Positions 43,653 through 52,910 of a stretch of 64,000 nucleotides of DNA are shown here, piece by piece (the first letter of the stretch is position 1; every line of letters begins with the position of its first letter). This DNA is from Mucilaginibacter conchicola. Its GTDB lineage: Bacteria > Bacteroidota > Bacteroidia > Sphingobacteriales > Sphingobacteriaceae. Location of the stretch: assembly GCF_003432115.1 (NCBI RefSeq), contig NZ_QWDC01000002.1, positions 186,001 through 250,000 of the forward strand. Reading direction: 5' to 3'. The notes beneath the pieces are model-generated. The model was not told where the DNA came from, did no database searches, and saw only the letters and a list, made by a program, of their open reading frames with translations. A program made the position numbers and the translations under genes.

Positions 43653-44519
43653 TTAATTTTCTACCGTAGAAAATATTTCTAACAACAGGTTCCAGCGATG
43701 GTTGGCATCAGCTTCCCAAACGCGAACATAGTTGTAGTTATTTACGATGTTGCCTTTTTTGATACGGGCAGTACCGTAAGAATAAGAAAGATCGTTACTG
43801 CTTGAACGGCCAACGTTAACTGTTTGCGCAGTGATGTTAATGGCTTCATTAGCTAAAAACTTTAATATCTTATCTGTACCTACTACCGGCTCAAAACCAG
43901 GGAAGTAAAAACGTGCTTCGGGGCTTAAAAACTCCTTGTAACCGGCCAGTGGCGATAGCTCAAGCGAGTGGTTCAAAGTCTCATCGTTAGCGGTAAGGAT
44001 CTTTTTACCCGCAAAAGGGTCTTTACTTGGTGCTTTTTGCTTTGTAGGATCAGCTTCTTTAAAGTCAATAGTTGCATCCTGCTCAGGCTCGGGATGTTGT
44101 TCGCCTACATTAAGCAGCAATTTAAACACACCGGTAGATAGGTCTTTACGCCAGATAGAAATAAAATCGCCGTAGATCTTATCATCGTCGCTTTTACCGT
44201 TCTGGTAAACATAAGGGCCGGCGGTAACACCAAGGTCGCCGTTGGCAGATATGCGCGCAAATTTTGGCACCGAGCTTAGTTTGCCTGGTTGTTTATCTAT
44301 AGTGCTGTAAAACTCGTTTATTTTAACTGCATTAGGCCTGAAAACAATCCCCTCAGGGTCGGCAACAGAAAGAAAGCCATCTTTGATGCCTTTACGGCCT
44401 ACGGCTTTACTCAAGTTTTCTTCGGCGGCTACTACCTCATTTACAGAAACTTTTGTTTGTGCAATGGCGCTAAGAACAGATCCGGAAAGTATAATTGCGG
44501 CCAGTAATGTTTTTTTCAT
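43653..44519 (-). CDS. Exported NTF2/SnoaL-like protein
   Basis: This protein of 288 residues has a signal peptide (MKKTLLAAIILSGSVLSAIA). I take the ATG at 44519; a frame start ten codons upstream would disrupt the signal peptide. The mature part appears to hold two cone-like NTF2 domains: residues about 25-160 (VVAAEENLSKAVGRKG, DLGVTAGPYVYQNGKSDDD, FISIWRKDLSTGVFKLLLN) and 180-288 (HSLELSPLAGYKEFLSP, YSYGTARIKKGNIVNNYNYV). The last part ends RWNLLLEIFSTVEN. The YGDFISIWRK and YVRVWEA strands resemble SnoaL/ketosteroid-isomerase-like proteins of unknown ligand. It is alone on its transcript. Confidence 0.72.
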   Translation of the reverse strand: MKKTLLAAIILSGSVLSAIAQTKVSVNEVVAAEENLSKAVGRKGIKDGFLSVADPEGIVFRPNAVKINEFYSTIDKQPGKLSSVPKFARISANGDLGVTAGPYVYQNGKSDDDKIYGDFISIWRKDLSTGVFKLLLNVGEQHPEPEQDATIDFKEADPTKQKAPSKDPFAGKKILTANDETLNHSLELSPLAGYKEFLSPEARFYFPGFEPVVGTDKILKFLANEAINITAQTVNVGRSSSNDLSYSYGTARIKKGNIVNNYNYVRVWEADANHRWNLLLEIFSTVEN

Positions 44520-44613
44520 ACTCAGAATAGTGTGGAATTGGACGGGCAAGTTAATATTATTTTAAAACTGATAACATAATGCAGCCCGCGCCAATTTGTT
44601 TTCTTAATTTTTG

Positions 44614-46107
44614 TTAAATTCTTGCCCAGTCTGTTGTACCCTGTTTGCTATCATTCAACTGGAAGCCTATTTGCTTTAAACCTTCGCGTATCTTATCAGA
44701 TGTTGCATAGTCTTTATTTGCTTTAGCTTCGTTACGCAATTTGATGATCAGTTGCATCAATTCATCCGTATCGCCACCTTCGCTGTCTTCTAATTTAAGA
44801 CCAAGCACATCAAAGAAGAACGCATTGTAAGTTTTACGCAACCTATCAAACACTTCGGCTGATATTTCGCCCGAGTTACGGGTGTTAGCCGCATACGAGT
44901 TGATCCACTTTGACAGGTTGTTCAAAGCCTCTAACGTTTTAGGCGAATTAAAATTGTCATTCATGCTGCTATAGCAATCATCACAAAATCCGTTTATCTC
45001 TTTTTCGGTCTCGGCATTAATACCGCCAACAGGTTTCTGCTGCAAGGTTGCCAGTTTTTTAGCAGACTCTGCAAGCTTTTTATAGAAGATCTCTGCAGCG
45101 TCGATTGCTTCGTTAGAGAAATCTACAGTGCTGCGGTAACTGGCTTGCATAAAAAAGAAACGCATCACCATTGGGCTATACCCTTTTTTAAGCAAGGCGT
45201 GGTCGCCTGTAAAAAGCTGATATGGTAAAAAGCTGTTGCCTAATGATTTTGACATTTTTTGCCCGTTAACCGTCAACATATTGGTATGGATCCAGTAATG
45301 CGCGGGCGTTTTTCCGCAGCAGGCAATGTTTTGGGCAATCTCGTTAGTGTGGTGCGTAGCCATTAAGTCCATACCACCACCGTGTATATCAAACTGGTGG
45401 CCCAGGTACTTATTGCTCATGGCAGAACACTCCAGGTGCCAGCCCGGGAAACCCATTCCCCACGGCGATGGCCACTGCATCAAATGCTCGGGTTTGGCTT
45501 TTATCCAAAGGGCAAAATCAAGCTTACCGCGTTTGTCGTCCTGGCCACCAAGGGTGCGGGTATTATTAAGCAGGTCTTCAAGCTTACGGCCATTCAATTC
45601 GCCGTAATCATGGTTCTCGCTGTATTTCTCAACATCAAAATAAACTGATCCGTTCACCTCGTAGGCATAACCTGCCTCAAGGATGGTTTTCACCAGTTCT
45701 ATCTGCTCAATAATATGGCCTGTTGCAGTAGGCTCAATACTTGGTGGCAGGGCATTAAATACTTCCATCACCTTATGAAAATCTACAGTGTATCGCTGTA
45801 CAATTTCCATTGGTTCAAGCTGTTCTATTTTTGCTTTTTTAGATACTTTGTCCTCGCCCTCATCGCCATCACTCTCTAAGTGCCCGGCATCGGTTATATT
45901 GCGTACGTAGCGCACCTTGTAACCCAGGTGTAACAGGTAACGGTAGATCAGATCAAAAGCTATAAACGTGCGGCAGTTGCCTAAATGCACATCACTATAT
46001 ACAGTAGGGCCGCAAACATACATGCCAACATGGCCTGCGTTTAGCGGTATAAATTCTTCTTTGGTACGTGTTAAAGAGTTGTAAACAAATAGTTTTTGTT
46101 CCGTCAT
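44614..46107 (-). CDS. cysS: Cysteinyl-tRNA synthetase
   Basis: This class I aminoacyl-tRNA synthetase has 497 residues. The HIGH-type motif is VHLGNC at about 41-46, preceded by the zinc-site start MYVCGPTVYSD, and the KMSKS loop is NGQKMSKSLGNSF. The zinc-binding cysteine region (WHLECSAMSNKYLG) and the HGGGMDLMATHHTNEIAQN segment are conserved. The C-terminal part (anticodon-binding DALR-like domain) is present, so the protein is complete. It is the final gene of the mutL-rhomboid-EEP direction but separated by 46 bases. Confidence 0.97.
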   Translation of the reverse strand: MTEQKLFVYNSLTRTKEEFIPLNAGHVGMYVCGPTVYSDVHLGNCRTFIAFDLIYRYLLHLGYKVRYVRNITDAGHLESDGDEGEDKVSKKAKIEQLEPMEIVQRYTVDFHKVMEVFNALPPSIEPTATGHIIEQIELVKTILEAGYAYEVNGSVYFDVEKYSENHDYGELNGRKLEDLLNNTRTLGGQDDKRGKLDFALWIKAKPEHLMQWPSPWGMGFPGWHLECSAMSNKYLGHQFDIHGGGMDLMATHHTNEIAQNIACCGKTPAHYWIHTNMLTVNGQKMSKSLGNSFLPYQLFTGDHALLKKGYSPMVMRFFFMQASYRSTVDFSNEAIDAAEIFYKKLAESAKKLATLQQKPVGGINAETEKEINGFCDDCYSSMNDNFNSPKTLEALNNLSKWINSYAANTRNSGEISAEVFDRLRKTYNAFFFDVLGLKLEDSEGGDTDELMQLIIKLRNEAKANKDYATSDKIREGLKQIGFQLNDSKQGTTDWARI

Positions 46108-46153
46108 GAGGGCAAACTTACAATTTTAAGCGTTGAGTTTAATTTTAGTGAAG

Positions 46154-47266
46154 CTATTTTAATGATAGTACGGTACTTAAAGGATAATGGTCTGACAATT
46201 TTCTTTCGATGATCTTATACTCCGTTACAGCAAATTGCGGGCTGGCCATTATATAGTCTATCTGGTAGTTAGGGAAAGCGCCATTATAAGTACGCCCCAG
46301 CCCAGCCCCTTTTTCGCGGAAGGCATTTTTCATGCCCCTGGCCATCTGGTTTACCGCGAAGGATGATGGCGTATCATTAAAATCGCCGGCTATGATATAC
46401 GGGTAGGGGCACTGTTTTGCATGGTCTTTTATAATGAACACATGATCTGCACGTTTCTGAAAAGCATTCTTCAGTTTAGAACCTACGCGCCTGGTGGCGC
46501 TGATATCTGTTTTCCCTTTTGATGATAGTTTATCGAGATACTGATAATCCTGCGGATCAAAATTGATGGACTGCAAGTGCACACTATACATCCTGAAGAT
46601 GGTACTATCTTTCTGCACATCTACATAAATGCACTGGTTGCCGCTCCGCTTTTTTGATAGCTGCACAAAGCCATAAGATTTGATAGGAAACTTAGAAAAA
46701 ATAGCCATCCCGATAGATTCGCTCTGGCTGGTCATCAATGGCTCAAAATAGTAATGCTGCGCACGCATGACCTGTTTGATAGAATCCACCATATCATACT
46801 CGCCTTTTTTCTTGGTAAAAAACTCCTGGATGCCTATCACATCCGGCTGTTGGTCTCCTATAATGTTGAGGATCTCGTGCTTGGTTGATACATCGTTTTT
46901 TGCGCCGTAACGTTTAAAATCGTGTACGTTGTAAGTCATTATCCGCAGTTGATTTTGCGGCGGGGTACGGGTTTCTCCCGCTGGTAAACGTATACCGATG
47001 TTATTCTCCAGAACATTCCAGCCCAGTATAATGGTCAACGCAGATATCAATACAAACCAGCGTTTGCGGATAAGCCAATAAGCGATGAGTATTAAGTTGC
47101 AAACCAACAGTGGCGGGTAGGCCAACCCAAAGAAAGCCACAGGCCAAAACTTGCGTGGGTCTGTTACGGGTGCCAGGTAACTGATGAGCAAAGCCAGGCA
47201 CAGCAGGTAATTTATCCAGAGAAAAATTCTGTCAATAAAAGGAAGATTCTTACCTGTAAATTTCAT
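46154..47266 (-). CDS. Membrane-anchored endonuclease/exonuclease/phosphatase family protein
   Basis: This 370-residue protein has three N-terminal transmembrane helices (IFLWINYLLCLALLISYLA, FFGLAYPPLLVCNLILIAYW, WFVLISALTIILGW) and then an EEP-superfamily catalytic domain facing outward. Motifs are LRIMTYNVHDF, PDVIGIQEFF, YIIAGDFNDTPSSF, YQIDYIMASPQF and the final catalytic LSDHYPLST. Similar proteins can be nucleases or phosphodiesterases, so the substrate is open. It starts three bases after the second rhomboid gene, so all three are in one operon. Confidence 0.9.
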   Translation of the reverse strand: MKFTGKNLPFIDRIFLWINYLLCLALLISYLAPVTDPRKFWPVAFFGLAYPPLLVCNLILIAYWLIRKRWFVLISALTIILGWNVLENNIGIRLPAGETRTPPQNQLRIMTYNVHDFKRYGAKNDVSTKHEILNIIGDQQPDVIGIQEFFTKKKGEYDMVDSIKQVMRAQHYYFEPLMTSQSESIGMAIFSKFPIKSYGFVQLSKKRSGNQCIYVDVQKDSTIFRMYSVHLQSINFDPQDYQYLDKLSSKGKTDISATRRVGSKLKNAFQKRADHVFIIKDHAKQCPYPYIIAGDFNDTPSSFAVNQMARGMKNAFREKGAGLGRTYNGAFPNYQIDYIMASPQFAVTEYKIIERKLSDHYPLSTVLSLK

Positions 47267-47269
47267 TTG

Positions 47270-48094
47270 CTAATGCTTGCTTAAGCTATCGAGGCTTTCT
47301 TTTTCCTGCTTGCTTAAACTATCGTAACCTGATGCTGATATCTTATCTAAAATGCGGTCAACCTCTTCTTGTTGCGGAACACCTGCTGCTTTTTTGGGCG
47401 CATAGTTAGTACTAACCACACGCATTGCAGGCTTTGGATCAAACATTCTGGTAACACCACTTAACCAATCGTTACCGCGCTGTAGTTGTTTAATATAAAT
47501 AAAGCCTATTAATCCGCCACCTATTTGGGCAATTTCAGTACCGAGGCTTCCCCTTGCGTTTACGAGCGCTAAAACTACGTAGATAACACAAACCCATTTC
47601 AATTTTACCCGGCCAATAATTATCAGCGATAGCTCATAATCGGGCAATAGCGTTACAGTTGCCACCATCACACCCATTATACTTACCGATGCACCGGTGA
47701 TACCCATTTCAATAAACTCTGCATGCATTGCAACCAGGGCATTATAGGTTGCTATGTATAGCAAAGCGCCAACTAAACCGCTAAAAAGGTACAAAGCTAC
47801 CAGGCGCTTATGGTTTAGGTACTCTTCAAAAATTCTGCCCATCCAGTATAGCCAAAGCATGTTAAAGATAACCGGCAACAGGCCGTCATTCATAAACATG
47901 TAGGTAATGGGTGTCCAGATATGTTTAACCAGTTGCGGCCAGGCGGCAAAAAGCTGCAGGTATTGGTTAGTATAAACGCCCGTGAAAGGTATAATAACCA
48001 ATAAAAAAACCACGATGTTAATACCTATCAGCAAATTAATGCTGCTACGCGATTTCAACATTTTGTACTGGATGTCCTGCCACAGGGTGCTCAT
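47270..48094 (-). CDS. Rhomboid-fold protein lacking the catalytic dyad (pseudorhomboid)
   Basis: This 274-residue protein has a rhomboid-type six- or seven-helix core (INLLIGINIVVFLLVIIPF at the start). The L1-loop WR motif is absent. The active-site GxSG reads GASVSIMG, so the Gly after Ser is Val. The helix-6 His is replaced: TEIAQIGGGLIGF reads AQIGG where AHxGG is expected. It should therefore be inactive as a protease and act as a binding or trafficking factor like eukaryotic iRhoms. A Ser- and Glu-rich soluble tail follows (VPQQEEVDRILDKISASGYD). It lies directly after an apparently active rhomboid. Confidence 0.85.
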   Translation of the reverse strand: MSTLWQDIQYKMLKSRSSINLLIGINIVVFLLVIIPFTGVYTNQYLQLFAAWPQLVKHIWTPITYMFMNDGLLPVIFNMLWLYWMGRIFEEYLNHKRLVALYLFSGLVGALLYIATYNALVAMHAEFIEMGITGASVSIMGVMVATVTLLPDYELSLIIIGRVKLKWVCVIYVVLALVNARGSLGTEIAQIGGGLIGFIYIKQLQRGNDWLSGVTRMFDPKPAMRVVSTNYAPKKAAGVPQQEEVDRILDKISASGYDSLSKQEKESLDSLSKH

Positions 48095-48130
48095 AACCTA
48101 CCTCATTTACTATATACGGTTAAACAGTTA

Positions 48131-48844
48131 TCAATAGAAATTGTTGGGCCGCTTTATGTTCCAAAGCTTAATTAACAGGAAGCCGAATAATGCCCCGCCC
48201 AGGTGGGCAAAGTGAGCTACGTTATCGCCTGCAAAACGGCCTATACCACTAAACAACTCAATAGCCACGTAGCCTATTACCACATACTTAGCTTTAATAG
48301 GCACGGGAATAAAAAGGATCATCATCTCCAGGTTTGGATAAAGCATGGCAAAAGCCACCAGTATACCAAATACAGATCCCGATGCACCCACCATTGGCAT
48401 GTTTACCAGGACGTATAATTTTTGTGCTACATCCTGGCCGCCGTAAGCAAAGTATGATGACTCCAACTCGGGATGAGGTACCGCAAATGAACCTGTAATA
48501 GCATGTATCTGGATAGCTTGTACCGCCATGTACAAAACATAACCACCCAGGCCGGTAATAAAGTAATAATTGAAAAATCTTTTAGAACCCAACGAATACT
48601 CCAGCAACGGCCCAAAAGAGAATAAGGCAAACATATTGAAAAAAATATGCGAAATGCCGCCATGCATAAACATGTAGGTAATAGGTTGCCACGGCCTAAA
48701 CGAAGGCGAAACCGGGTAGTATGCTGCAAACAAAGCCTGCATATCTATAACCTTCTCTAAAGCAAACGTTGCTATAAAGAAGATGATATTTATAATGATG
48801 AGGTTTTTTACTACTGGCGTTAAATTAGCAAATGGTGATTGCAT
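48131..48844 (-). CDS. Rhomboid intramembrane serine protease
   Basis: This 237-residue rhomboid has intact catalytic features: GASGSVFGIL supplies the Ser nucleophile of the GxSG motif, and VAHFAHLGGALFGF supplies the helix-6 His. The helix-2 region YMFMHGGISHIFFNMFALFS with its HxxxN-type motif is typical. It cleaves transmembrane substrates within the membrane, but its targets are unknown. It follows mutL after 34 bases and precedes the inactive paralogue after 36 bases. Confidence 0.93.
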   Translation of the reverse strand: MQSPFANLTPVVKNLIIINIIFFIATFALEKVIDMQALFAAYYPVSPSFRPWQPITYMFMHGGISHIFFNMFALFSFGPLLEYSLGSKRFFNYYFITGLGGYVLYMAVQAIQIHAITGSFAVPHPELESSYFAYGGQDVAQKLYVLVNMPMVGASGSVFGILVAFAMLYPNLEMMILFIPVPIKAKYVVIGYVAIELFSGIGRFAGDNVAHFAHLGGALFGFLLIKLWNIKRPNNFY

Positions 48845-48878
48845 CTCTTAAATTGTAATTATGGTTTAAGCATTGCTG

Positions 48879-50747
48879 CTATTTTTCAAATCGTTCGGCC
48901 AACTCGGCCAGCGTAACGGTGCTGATAACCGGCTTGCCGTTAAGGGCAAGGTTTGGCATCTGGCAGGCAAAAAGCTGGTCTACCAGTTGGTTCATCTCTT
49001 CCATTGATAGTTTGGTGCCGGCTTTCATAGCGCCATTACGGGCCAGCGAACGTGCCAGGTTATCACGCTTATCCAACTTTAAAATGGCCAGGTTGTTTTT
49101 AAAACCTTCCAGCAACTGCTCCAATAACTCGTGCTCGTTGGCGGCATTGGTCAGGTCGGCTGGTATGCCTTCTACTACTACCGTGTTGGGGCCAAACTCG
49201 CGTATATCAAAACCCAGCGCGCGTATATCGGGCAATAACTCCTTCAATAACTCAAAATCGGCACTGTTTAGTGTAACCGACTGCGGGAATAAACTTTGCT
49301 GACTAACGCCAGAGTGGTTCTGCAATTGCTGCAGAAAACGCTCATACAAAATTCGCTCATGCGCCGCCTGCTGACTTATCAGCATAAAGCCCGATTTTAT
49401 TTGCGACAGGATATACCTGTTATGTACCTGGAAGAACTGCTTCTCGCTGCTTTTGGCAACTTCCTGCTCGTTCACGGCAACCGTATTTACTTCCTGGTGC
49501 AGTTCATGCTGCACATTCTCCTCTTTACGTGCTATCTCATACAAAGTATCCCAGTTGCGCGGGATGCCGGTACGATGATCGCTTACGCCCGTATTTCTAT
49601 AAGACGCAGGTTCGCGCTCATTCGTTTTCTTTTCTGTAGCAAAAGGATTAAAATCGGGGTTGAAAGCAATACTCGGCTGTACTATTTCCTCAAAAGGTTT
49701 GGGGGTGATGAGGTGACCGATGCTGTTTTCCTGGTCAAAATCTAACGTAGGCGTGATGTTATATTTACCCAATGAACGTTTCACCGCCGAGCGGATAATT
49801 GCATAGATAGATTTCTCGTCCTGGTATTTGATCTCTGTTTTTGTAGGGTGTACGTTGATATCTATCTTGGCAGGGTCAATATCAATAAACAGCACATACA
49901 GCGGATAGGTATCATCCTGCAATAACTCCTGGAAAGCGATCAGTACCGCGTGGTTCAGATAATTATCCTTAATAAAACGATTGTTTACAAAAAAGAACTG
50001 CTCGCCGCGGGTTTTACGGGCAAACTCGGGCTTACCAACAAAGCCATGCAGTTTTATGATGGTTGTGTCTTCCTCAACCGGAACCAGTCGCTGGTTGTAG
50101 TTGTTGCCAAACAGGTGCACTATGCGCTGCTTTAGCGATGCTGATGGCAGGTGGTAAACTTCCTGCCCGTCGTGGTGCAGGGTTAAAAATATCTGCGGAT
50201 TAGCCAGTGCCACACGCTGAAACTCGTCGATGATATGGCGCATCTCCACCGGGTTACTTTTTAAAAAGTTACGGCGGGCAGGGGTGTTGTAAAACAGGTT
50301 TTTTACTGAGATAGATGAACCTGTAGGCGCAGAACAAGCTTCCTGGCTTACCACTTCCGAGCCTTCTATCAGGATACAGGTACCCAGCTCATCCTCGTGG
50401 CGGCGGGTCTTCAGTTCTACCTGTGCAATTGCGGCTATGGATGCCATGGCCTCGCCCCTGAAACCCATGGTACGGATGGCAAACAGGTCTTCGGCCTTTT
50501 TAATTTTTGAGGTGGCGTGGCGCTCAAAGCACATACGTGCATCGGTGAGGCTCATGCCGCAGCCATTATCAATTACCTGTATAAGGGCCTTGCCGGCATC
50601 TTTTAAAATCAGCTGTATCTTATCAGCACCGGCATCTATAGCGTTCTCTATCAATTCTTTTACGGCCGATGCAGGGCGTTGCACCACTTCGCCCGCGGCT
50701 ATCTGGTTGGCAACGGCATCCGGTAAAAGCTGAATTATATCTGGCAT
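48879..50747 (-). CDS. mutL: DNA mismatch repair protein MutL
   Basis: This is the GHKL-ATPase matchmaker of mismatch repair, with 622 residues. N-terminal motifs are LPDAVANQIAAGEVVQRPAS, KELIENAIDAGADKIQL (with the ATP-binding Glu/Asn), DNGCGM, RHATSKI and TMGFRGEAMASI. The C-terminal dimerisation domain has AHERILYERF. I see no DQHAxxEx4E endonuclease motif in full, since it reads SQQAAHERILYER. The start at 50747 (MPDIIQLLPD) is preferred over an upstream frame opening. It leads a mutL-rhomboid-rhomboid-EEP operon. Confidence 0.95.
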   Translation of the reverse strand: MPDIIQLLPDAVANQIAAGEVVQRPASAVKELIENAIDAGADKIQLILKDAGKALIQVIDNGCGMSLTDARMCFERHATSKIKKAEDLFAIRTMGFRGEAMASIAAIAQVELKTRRHEDELGTCILIEGSEVVSQEACSAPTGSSISVKNLFYNTPARRNFLKSNPVEMRHIIDEFQRVALANPQIFLTLHHDGQEVYHLPSASLKQRIVHLFGNNYNQRLVPVEEDTTIIKLHGFVGKPEFARKTRGEQFFFVNNRFIKDNYLNHAVLIAFQELLQDDTYPLYVLFIDIDPAKIDINVHPTKTEIKYQDEKSIYAIIRSAVKRSLGKYNITPTLDFDQENSIGHLITPKPFEEIVQPSIAFNPDFNPFATEKKTNEREPASYRNTGVSDHRTGIPRNWDTLYEIARKEENVQHELHQEVNTVAVNEQEVAKSSEKQFFQVHNRYILSQIKSGFMLISQQAAHERILYERFLQQLQNHSGVSQQSLFPQSVTLNSADFELLKELLPDIRALGFDIREFGPNTVVVEGIPADLTNAANEHELLEQLLEGFKNNLAILKLDKRDNLARSLARNGAMKAGTKLSMEEMNQLVDQLFACQMPNLALNGKPVISTVTLAELAERFEK

Positions 50748-50857
50748 TAAAAATCTTCCCTTCTGCGCCCAAAGCGGGCGTATCAATTAAAGGTGCTAAA
50801 TTAATTATTTGATTGCATAACTTTATGTTTGAGCAAGCATAGTTACGCTAACATTAC

Positions 50858-51190
50858 ATGACAGAGCAAAGTATTCTATTTGATGAGGTCAAAACGATTA
50901 TCCAGATTTTAGCGATCGTTAAAGATAAAATCGATGATCAAAGTGAAATGATATATTCTACTTGGGATACTCCTCAAGAAGCAATTGAAGAAATAGATGA
51001 TTGCATAAAAAAAATGCTTGACGGAGACTTCTCTATCTTACTGACTTTAGAGATGTTTTTTATGGTCACAGGCCCCTTTCAGGAACTTTCAATGCAAAAT
51101 GGCTGGAGCAAAGAATATCTCAAAATCGCGCGCCAATTTGATGCTGTTGTTTTAAAACTAAAAAATAAGATAGCTAAGCTTAAAAATTAA
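50858..51190 (+). CDS. Hypothetical helical protein
   Basis: This 110-residue acidic, mostly helical protein is not recognised. It contains KTIIQILAIVKDKIDDQSEM, TPQEAIEEIDDCIKKML, a central hydrophobic FSILLTLEMFFMVTGPFQEL, and a Lys-rich C-terminus (LKLKNKIAKLKN). It is divergent from mutL, with AT-rich composition and no clear partner gene. Its frame, start context and full-length helix periodicity support it as a real gene, but with no function. Confidence 0.65.
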   Translation: MTEQSILFDEVKTIIQILAIVKDKIDDQSEMIYSTWDTPQEAIEEIDDCIKKMLDGDFSILLTLEMFFMVTGPFQELSMQNGWSKEYLKIARQFDAVVLKLKNKIAKLKN

Positions 51191-51272
51191 ATTGCCGTTA
51201 CTATAACTTTACGGTTACATAATTGTATATACTAATTGTGTTGACAATATTTACATCCGCCTGTTTATCAAT

Positions 51273-52910
51273 ATGAAGAGATTTCTCCCCGCTTTACTTT
51301 TACTCGCCGCTGCCGTTGCTTGCAAGCCCCAAAAAGAATATAATGCCGACCTGCTGGTAAAGAATGCCGTGGTTTATACCGTCGACAGCACTTTTACCAC
51401 CGCCAACGCTTTTGTGGTGAGCAATGGCCGTATACAGGCCGTTGGCAGTGCCGATTCGCTTGAGGATAAATACCTGGCCCGAGAAGTGATAGATGCGCAA
51501 GGCAAAGCTGTTTACCCCGGTTTTATAGATGCACACGCCCACTTTATGGAGTACGGACTCGGCTTGCAGGACGCCAACCTGGTAGGCCTTAAAAGCTGGG
51601 AAGCCGTTTTAGATACTGTTAAAAATTACGCTACCCATAAAACAGAAGGCTGGATAATTGGCTGGGGCTGGGATCAAAACATCTGGGCTAACAAAGCTTT
51701 CCCTAACAAAGCTAAACTGGATTCATTGTTCCCCGTTCGCCCGGTGATCTTAAACCGAATTGACGGCCATGCTGCCATAGCTAACCAGGCAGCATTGAAT
51801 ATCGCAGGCGTTAAGCCGGGCCAAAAAATAGTTGGCGGTACGGTAGAAACTATCGACGGTAAACTGACCGGTATTTTGATAGACAACGCTGTAGGCATTG
51901 TAACCCGCAAAATACCTGCACCTACAGAGCAAATGGTACAGACCGCTTTATTAGCTGCACAAAAAAACTGCTTCGAGGCTGGTTTAACCACGGTTGATGA
52001 CTGCGGTGTGCCGTATCAGCTTATTAATGTTATTGCCCAACTACAACACAAAGGCGACCTTAAGATGCGCCTGTACCTGATGCTGGCCGACCAGAAAGAA
52101 AATTACGATTACCTGTTTAAACGAGGCGCCTATAAAACACCGGGCCTAAACGTGCGTGCATTTAAAGTTTATGCTGATGGTGCGCTTGGATCACGCGGAG
52201 CATGCTTGCTAAAACCTTACACCGATCAGCCAAAATGGAATGGCTTTTTAAAAAGCCCTAAAGCGCACTTTGAAGAGGTCGCCAAAAAGATAGCTGCCCA
52301 TGGTTTCCAGATGGCTACGCATGCCATCGGCGACTCTGCTAACCGTTTGATGTTGAAAATTTATGCCGCCAATCTGAAAGGCAAGAATGATAAACGCTGG
52401 AGAATTGAACACGCACAGATCATCGATCCTACAGATGTTAAACTGTTTGGTGATAACAATATCATCCCGTCGGTACAGCCTACGCACGCTACATCAGATA
52501 TGAGTTGGGCAGGCAAACGCCTGGGTGCGCGTTTAAAGAACGGCTATATCTACAAAACCTTGATGAAACAAAACGGATGGATCCCGCTGGGTACCGATTT
52601 CCCTGTAGAAAACATCAACCCGATGTACACGTTTTATGCAGCAGTTGAACGTAAAGACCTGAAAGGCCAGCCAGTTGACGGTTTCCAGATGGAAAATGCG
52701 TTAGACAGACAGGAAGCCCTGCGCGGCATGACCATTTGGGCGGCAAAAGCCAATTTTGAAGAGCATGAAAAAGGCAGCATTGAACCGGGCAAGTTTGCAG
52801 ATTTTGTGATACTTGATCAGGATATTATGAAAGCCAAAGGCAGCGATCTGCCAAATATTAAAGTACTAAAAACGTATGTAAATGGTGTTAAGGTTTATGA
52901 GAAGAAATAA
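51273..52910 (+). CDS. Exported amidohydrolase (YtcJ-like), lipoprotein
   Basis: This 545-residue metal-dependent hydrolase of the amidohydrolase superfamily has a lipobox near residue 17 (AAAVAC), so it is probably anchored. The metal-binding HxH is in PGFIDAHAHFMEYG. Other motifs are GWGWDQNIW, the AFKVYADGALGSRGACLL metal-binding Lys/Asp segment, MATHAIGDSANRLM, RIEHAQIIDP and LGTDFPVENINP. These fit the YtcJ-like group, whose substrates are mostly undetermined. It overlaps the next gene by 14 bases. Confidence 0.9.
   Translation: MKRFLPALLLLAAAVACKPQKEYNADLLVKNAVVYTVDSTFTTANAFVVSNGRIQAVGSADSLEDKYLAREVIDAQGKAVYPGFIDAHAHFMEYGLGLQDANLVGLKSWEAVLDTVKNYATHKTEGWIIGWGWDQNIWANKAFPNKAKLDSLFPVRPVILNRIDGHAAIANQAALNIAGVKPGQKIVGGTVETIDGKLTGILIDNAVGIVTRKIPAPTEQMVQTALLAAQKNCFEAGLTTVDDCGVPYQLINVIAQLQHKGDLKMRLYLMLADQKENYDYLFKRGAYKTPGLNVRAFKVYADGALGSRGACLLKPYTDQPKWNGFLKSPKAHFEEVAKKIAAHGFQMATHAIGDSANRLMLKIYAANLKGKNDKRWRIEHAQIIDPTDVKLFGDNNIIPSVQPTHATSDMSWAGKRLGARLKNGYIYKTLMKQNGWIPLGTDFPVENINPMYTFYAAVERKDLKGQPVDGFQMENALDRQEALRGMTIWAAKANFEEHEKGSIEPGKFADFVILDQDIMKAKGSDLPNIKVLKTYVNGVKVYEKK

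Noticed and set aside
44520..44549. Longer N-terminus for the NTF2-like protein
   Set aside because: It would precede a clean signal peptide and destroy its function; the internal ATG at 44519 is preferred.
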